Source: Alphaproteobacteria bacterium (lineage in GTDB: Bacteria > Pseudomonadota > Alphaproteobacteria > Puniceispirillales > Puniceispirillaceae). From it: a stretch of 64,000 nt of DNA. Below the pieces are notes generated by a model that did not search any database, was not told the DNA's origin, and saw nothing but the letters and a program-made list of their open reading frames with translations. The DNA is taken from the NCBI GenBank assembly GCA_009920665.1, contig RFZL01000001.1:1-64000 (forward strand), read 5' to 3'. The translations under genes were made by a program, and so were the position numbers. How positions within the stretch are numbered: position 1 is the first letter of the stretch; each line of letters starts with the position of its first letter. Of this stretch, positions 63,194 through 64,000 are shown one piece after another.

Positions 63194-63718
63194 CTAGTCT
63201 GACATGCGCCGGATCATCTGTTCTTCCGGCAGCACGGCAACCAGATCGCCGATCCCCCGGCCCGTCACCGGATGAACATAATCGGGAGCCACATCCTGCA
63301 GGGGCAACAGCACAAAGGCACGCTGATGCATGCGCGGGTGCGGCAGGGTAATGCGGTCATCAGCATGCTGCACACGCCCAAAATCCAGGAGATCAAGATC
63401 AAGTACCCGCGCTTCATTTCTGACCTGCCTGACACGCCCGAATTCGGTCTCGATGCGGTGCAGTCCCTGCAAGGTGTCATGCATCGAAAGCGACGTGCGG
63501 GCGGCGATCACTGCGTTGACAAACCAGGGCTGGTCTGTCAGCGGCACTGGCGCGGTTTCAAACCAGGCGGACACATGGACAATCTCGATGCCGATGGCAG
63601 GAAACCGCGCGATCGCCGCCTCGCAGCCGCCACGGGGAGTCTCGAAACCGTCAGGTACAAGGTTGGCGCCGATCCCGATCAAGATATCGATGGGATCGCT
63701 ATATTTTTTATCGAACAT
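63194..63718 (-). CDS. folK: 2-amino-4-hydroxy-6-hydroxymethyldihydropteridine diphosphokinase (ORF extends to 63769)
   Basis: [39 protein letters not shown]. Confidence 0.92.
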   Translation of the reverse strand: MFDKKYSDPIDILIGIGANLVPDGFETPRGGCEAAIARFPAIGIEIVHVSAWFETAPVPLTDQPWFVNAVIAARTSLSMHDTLQGLHRIETEFGRVRQVRNEARVLDLDLLDFGRVQHADDRITLPHPRMHQRAFVLLPLQDVAPDYVHPVTGRGIGDLVAVLPEEQMIRRMSD

Positions 63719-63781
63719 TTTTTCATAGACCATCGAATGGGTAAATTTATCTTCCAAATATCCCCACATTATGTCGCGACA

Positions 63782-63949
63782 ATGATGCCGAAATATAAAT
63801 TGAAATTTATAAAACAGACAGATATTGAAGCATTCTTTACATTTTGCAACGTTACGCGTAACTTGTGGGTATTAGCCAAACAAGTAATTCCTGTATGTGC
63901 ATATTCTAACGGTAATCAATCGAATTTTACGGGTTTTATTCACAAATGA
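63782..63949 (+). CDS. Possible AT-rich orphan small protein (MMPKYKLKFIKQTDIEAFFTFCNVTRNLWVLAKQVIPVCAYSNGNQSNFTGFIHK)
   Basis: 55-codon open frame in the AT-rich right edge of the window; no clear SD and no recognised family. Confidence 0.25.
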   Translation: MMPKYKLKFIKQTDIEAFFTFCNVTRNLWVLAKQVIPVCAYSNGNQSNFTGFIHK

Positions 63950-64000
63950 TTATTTGAAAAAGCTAATTCTCATAAATCCCTTATAAGGCACTATCGTGAC

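Overview
The window is a ~60% GC chromosomal segment of an alphaproteobacterium, probably a marine lineage (SAR116/Rhodospirillales-like by gene order and riboswitch content; this is inference). It is mostly housekeeping genes in the conserved alphaproteobacterial order: mrpEF(G); recJ-hom; rplM-rpsI; trpDC-moaC-moeA-lexA / comEC; gltX-gltA; lpxB-lpxI-lpxA-fabZ-lpxD-skp-bamA-rseP-dxr-cdsA-uppS-frr-pyrH-tsf-rpsB; dnaE-lolD-lolC-proS; hemB; bpt; parC; recO-era-rnc-lepB-acpS-pdxJ; relA/spoT; rpoZ; folK. One tRNA-Glu(TTC) is present. I see no CRISPR array, rRNA, transposase, phage genes or defence island. The most notable signals are: (1) a tandem SAM-responsive leader upstream of metY/metZ, made of a SAM-II-like aptamer, a strong intrinsic terminator, then a SAM-V-like aptamer whose 3' end contains the Shine-Dalgarno; (2) a 38-bp near-perfect palindrome in the divergent promoter between a 5-oxoprolinase-marR-oxidoreductase cluster and a LysE exporter gene; (3) a triple GAAC-N7 SOS operator at lexA; (4) three internal deletion/frameshift junctions (5-oxoprolinase, lolC/lolD, threonine dehydratase) that look more like assembly joins than independent pseudogenes; (5) several short tandem repeats, a few unannotated micro-ORFs, and an abrupt AT-rich tail at the right edge.
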